From the NCBI GenBank assembly GCA_020442225.1, contig JAGRKR010000017.1, forward strand, positions 1-7,898: DNA of 7,898 nt, read 5' to 3'. Both the position numbers and the translations under genes were made by a program. The notes beneath the pieces are model-generated. The model saw nothing but the letters and a program-made list of their open reading frames with translations. It was not told the origin of the DNA and made no database searches. Of the stretch, positions 6,520 through 7,898 are shown piece after piece (the first letter of the stretch is position 1; the number at the start of each line of letters is the position of its first letter). The DNA comes from Hyphomicrobiaceae bacterium. GTDB lineage: Bacteria; Pseudomonadota; Alphaproteobacteria; Rhizobiales; Hyphomicrobiaceae.

Positions 6520-6788
6520 GAACCGGCACCCTCGTCGCTGCCCGCGAGACGCGTCGCGCTGATCCGGTGCGTGAGCGTATCCCGTTCCACGATCAGCCAG
6601 GAGCGGCAGCCGAGCGCGTGATGCCAGTACTCGCGGTGGATACCCTTCGGGTTCGGGCGCAGGAAAACCGCGGCATGCCAACGGTCGATATCGCCATCCT
6701 CGAGGGGGGGACGCGTCACGGTCGCATCACCGCCGTAGCTGAACTCGGTATGGTCGCGTGTGCCACAATGCGGGCAGTGAATACGCAT
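6516..6788 (-). CDS. soxD: Sarcosine oxidase delta subunit
   Basis: This is the 90-residue delta subunit of heterotetrameric sarcosine oxidase, a small zinc-binding protein that packs against the alpha subunit. The zinc ligands known for the family are visible: Cys5 and Cys8 in the opening MRIHCPHCG, and His57 and Cys61 in EYWHHALGCRSWL. The length and the conserved DGDIDRWHAAVFLRPNPKGIHREYW block agree with the family. The ATG at 6788 has a GGAG ribosome site just upstream. The gene starts 39 nt after soxB and ends with the ATGA overlap to soxA, so the two should be translationally coupled. Confidence 0.95.
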   Translation of the reverse strand: MRIHCPHCGTRDHTEFSYGGDATVTRPPLEDGDIDRWHAAVFLRPNPKGIHREYWHHALGCRSWLIVERDTLTHRISATRLAGSDEGAGS

Positions 6789-6802
6789 ATGCCGTCTCCA
6801 AA

Positions 6803-6815
6803 CCGGTCGAACCGG
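6803..6815 (-). other. Small hairpin in the soxB-soxD spacer
   Basis: In the 39-nt gap, CCGGT (6803-6807) and ACCGG (6811-6815) are inverted repeats with a 3-nt loop. The structure lies upstream of the soxD ribosome site. It may have no function; a role in adjusting soxB to soxD message or translation ratio would be speculation. Confidence 0.3.
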
Positions 6816-6827
6816 CCAGATGGTCGA

Positions 6828-7898
6828 TCAGTGCAGGCCCGGCGTCGGACCGGCCCCTTTCTCGTCGATGGCCTCACCGCGGCGGAAGCGGTCGAGGGTG
6901 AAACGGGCCGACACCTCGTGCGGCTCGTCGCGGGCGATGGTCCAGGCGAAGGTGTAGCCGGAGGCCGGCGTGGCCTTGAAACCGCCGTAGCACCAGCCGC
7001 AGTTCAGGTAGAGCCCGTCGAGCGGTCCCTTGCAGATGATGGGGCTGCCATCCATGCTCATGTCCATGACGCCTGCCCACTGGCGCACGATGCGCACGCG
7101 GGACAAACTCGGCATCAGCGCCTTGCCCATGGTCGCCACGTCCTCGGCGACCGACAGCGCGCCGCGCTGCCCATACGAGTTGAAGCCGTCGAGGTCGCCG
7201 CCGAACAGCATGCCGCCCTTGTCCGTCTGCGAGATGTAGAAGTGGCCGGCGCCATAGGTCACCACGCAATCGAGCAGCGGTTTCAAGGGCTCCGACACGA
7301 ACGCCTGCAGGATATGCGTCTCGATCGGCAGCGTCAGGCCCGCCTTGGCCGCGAGATGGCCCGAGTGACCAGCGACGGCAAGCGCCACTTTGCCGGCCCG
7401 GATCGGACCGCGTGTCGTCTCGACGCCCACGATGCGGCCGGCGTCATCCTTGAGGAAACCGACGACCTCGCAGTTCTGTACGATATCGACGCCGAGCGCC
7501 GAAGCGGCGCGCGCAAACCCCCACGCGACCGCATCGTGGCGGACGGTGCCGGCGCGCCCCTGCCAGAGCCCACCGACGATCGGGAAGCGCGCCTCTGACG
7601 AAAAGTCGAGCACGGGCGCACGGCGACGCACCTCCTCGCGATCGATGATCTCCGCGTCGATACCGTTGAGACGCATGATGTTGCCGCGGCGCACGAGCGC
7701 GTTCACCTGCGCCTGGTTGTGGGCCAGGTTGATGATGCCTCTGTGCGAGACCATGGCATTGAAGTTGAGATCGTGGGACAGGCCTTCCCACAGCTTGAGG
7801 GAGAGCTCGTAGAAGCGCGTATTGCCGTCGATCATGTAGTTCGAGCGGATGATCGTCGTGTTGCGGCCGATGTTGCCGCCGCCGAGCCAGCCCTTCTC
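6828..7898 (-). CDS. soxB: Sarcosine oxidase beta subunit, 3' part (5' end outside window)
   Basis: This is the beta subunit, which carries the catalytic flavin site that oxidises sarcosine. The frame is open to the right edge and gives 356 residues. It begins EKGWLGGGNIGRNTTIIRSNY, so about 55-60 N-terminal residues, including the GxGxxG dinucleotide loop, are beyond the window. GTVRHDAVAWGFARAA contains the His (codon complement of 7536-7538, visible residue 121) that carries the covalent FMN in characterised enzymes. The C-terminal NCGWCYGGFKATPASGYTFAWTIARDEPHEVSARFTLDRF and DEKGAGPTPGLH end is characteristic of SoxB. No truncation or frameshift is seen in the visible portion. It is the first gene of the soxBDAG order seen here; the promoter and any upstream genes lie outside the window. 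The ATG at 7835 is internal, not the true start. Confidence 0.97.
   Translation of the reverse strand, partial: EKGWLGGGNIGRNTTIIRSNYMIDGNTRFYELSLKLWEGLSHDLNFNAMVSHRGIINLAHNQAQVNALVRRGNIMRLNGIDAEIIDREEVRRRAPVLDFSSEARFPIVGGLWQGRAGTVRHDAVAWGFARAASALGVDIVQNCEVVGFLKDDAGRIVGVETTRGPIRAGKVALAVAGHSGHLAAKAGLTLPIETHILQAFVSEPLKPLLDCVVTYGAGHFYISQTDKGGMLFGGDLDGFNSYGQRGALSVAEDVATMGKALMPSLSRVRIVRQWAGVMDMSMDGSPIICKGPLDGLYLNCGWCYGGFKATPASGYTFAWTIARDEPHEVSARFTLDRFRRGEAIDEKGAGPTPGLH

Noticed and set aside
5113..6621. A 502-codon open frame on the plus strand, antisense to soxA and soxD
   Set aside because: It is the mirror of strongly conserved sox genes. Its product is rich in Arg, His and Ala with no recognisable domain, as expected from antisense frames in GC-rich DNA.
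6520..6681. A 54-codon N-terminal extension of soxA
   Set aside because: It lies wholly inside soxD in another frame, is absent from the known alpha-subunit N-terminus, and the ATG at 6519 has a ribosome site and the ATGA coupling overlap.

Overview
The window looks like an ordinary chromosomal stretch from a GC-rich proteobacterium, most likely an alphaproteobacterium. That placement is inferred from the high GC content, the third-position G/C bias, a four-subunit sarcosine oxidase operon and an alanine/lysine-repeat histone H1-like protein. Nothing in the window names the species. I see no transposase, integrase, tRNA, rRNA, CRISPR array or phage gene.

Layout, left to right: (1) the 3' part of sdhB (+), the iron-sulfur subunit of succinate dehydrogenase, cut by the left edge. 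(2) A short gap with a perfect 26-nt palindrome, then a convergent single-domain rhodanese gene (-) with its own likely promoter. (3) About 360 nt of intergenic DNA holding that promoter and a strong GC-rich hairpin. (4) A small, extremely lysine-rich histone H1-like gene (-). (5) An AT-richer divergent intergenic region. (6) A cobalamin-binding-protein-like (BtuF/periplasmic-binding fold) gene (+) with no visible signal peptide. (7) A convergent gap. (8) The heterotetrameric sarcosine oxidase operon on the minus strand, transcribed right to left as soxB (cut by the right edge), soxD, soxA, soxG. Its internal junctions are tight: 39 nt for B-D, a 4-nt ATGA overlap for D-A, and an 8-nt overlap for A-G.

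Together, the sox genes encode one enzyme that oxidatively demethylates sarcosine to glycine and passes the one-carbon unit to tetrahydrofolate, as in glycine betaine, choline or creatine catabolism. SdhB belongs to the TCA cycle and respiratory chain. The rhodanese, H1-like and BtuF-like genes are apparently single-gene units with no functional tie to their neighbours that the sequence shows. I did not find convincing evidence of a previously undescribed system. The more interesting points are non-coding structures and the leaderless BtuF-like protein.
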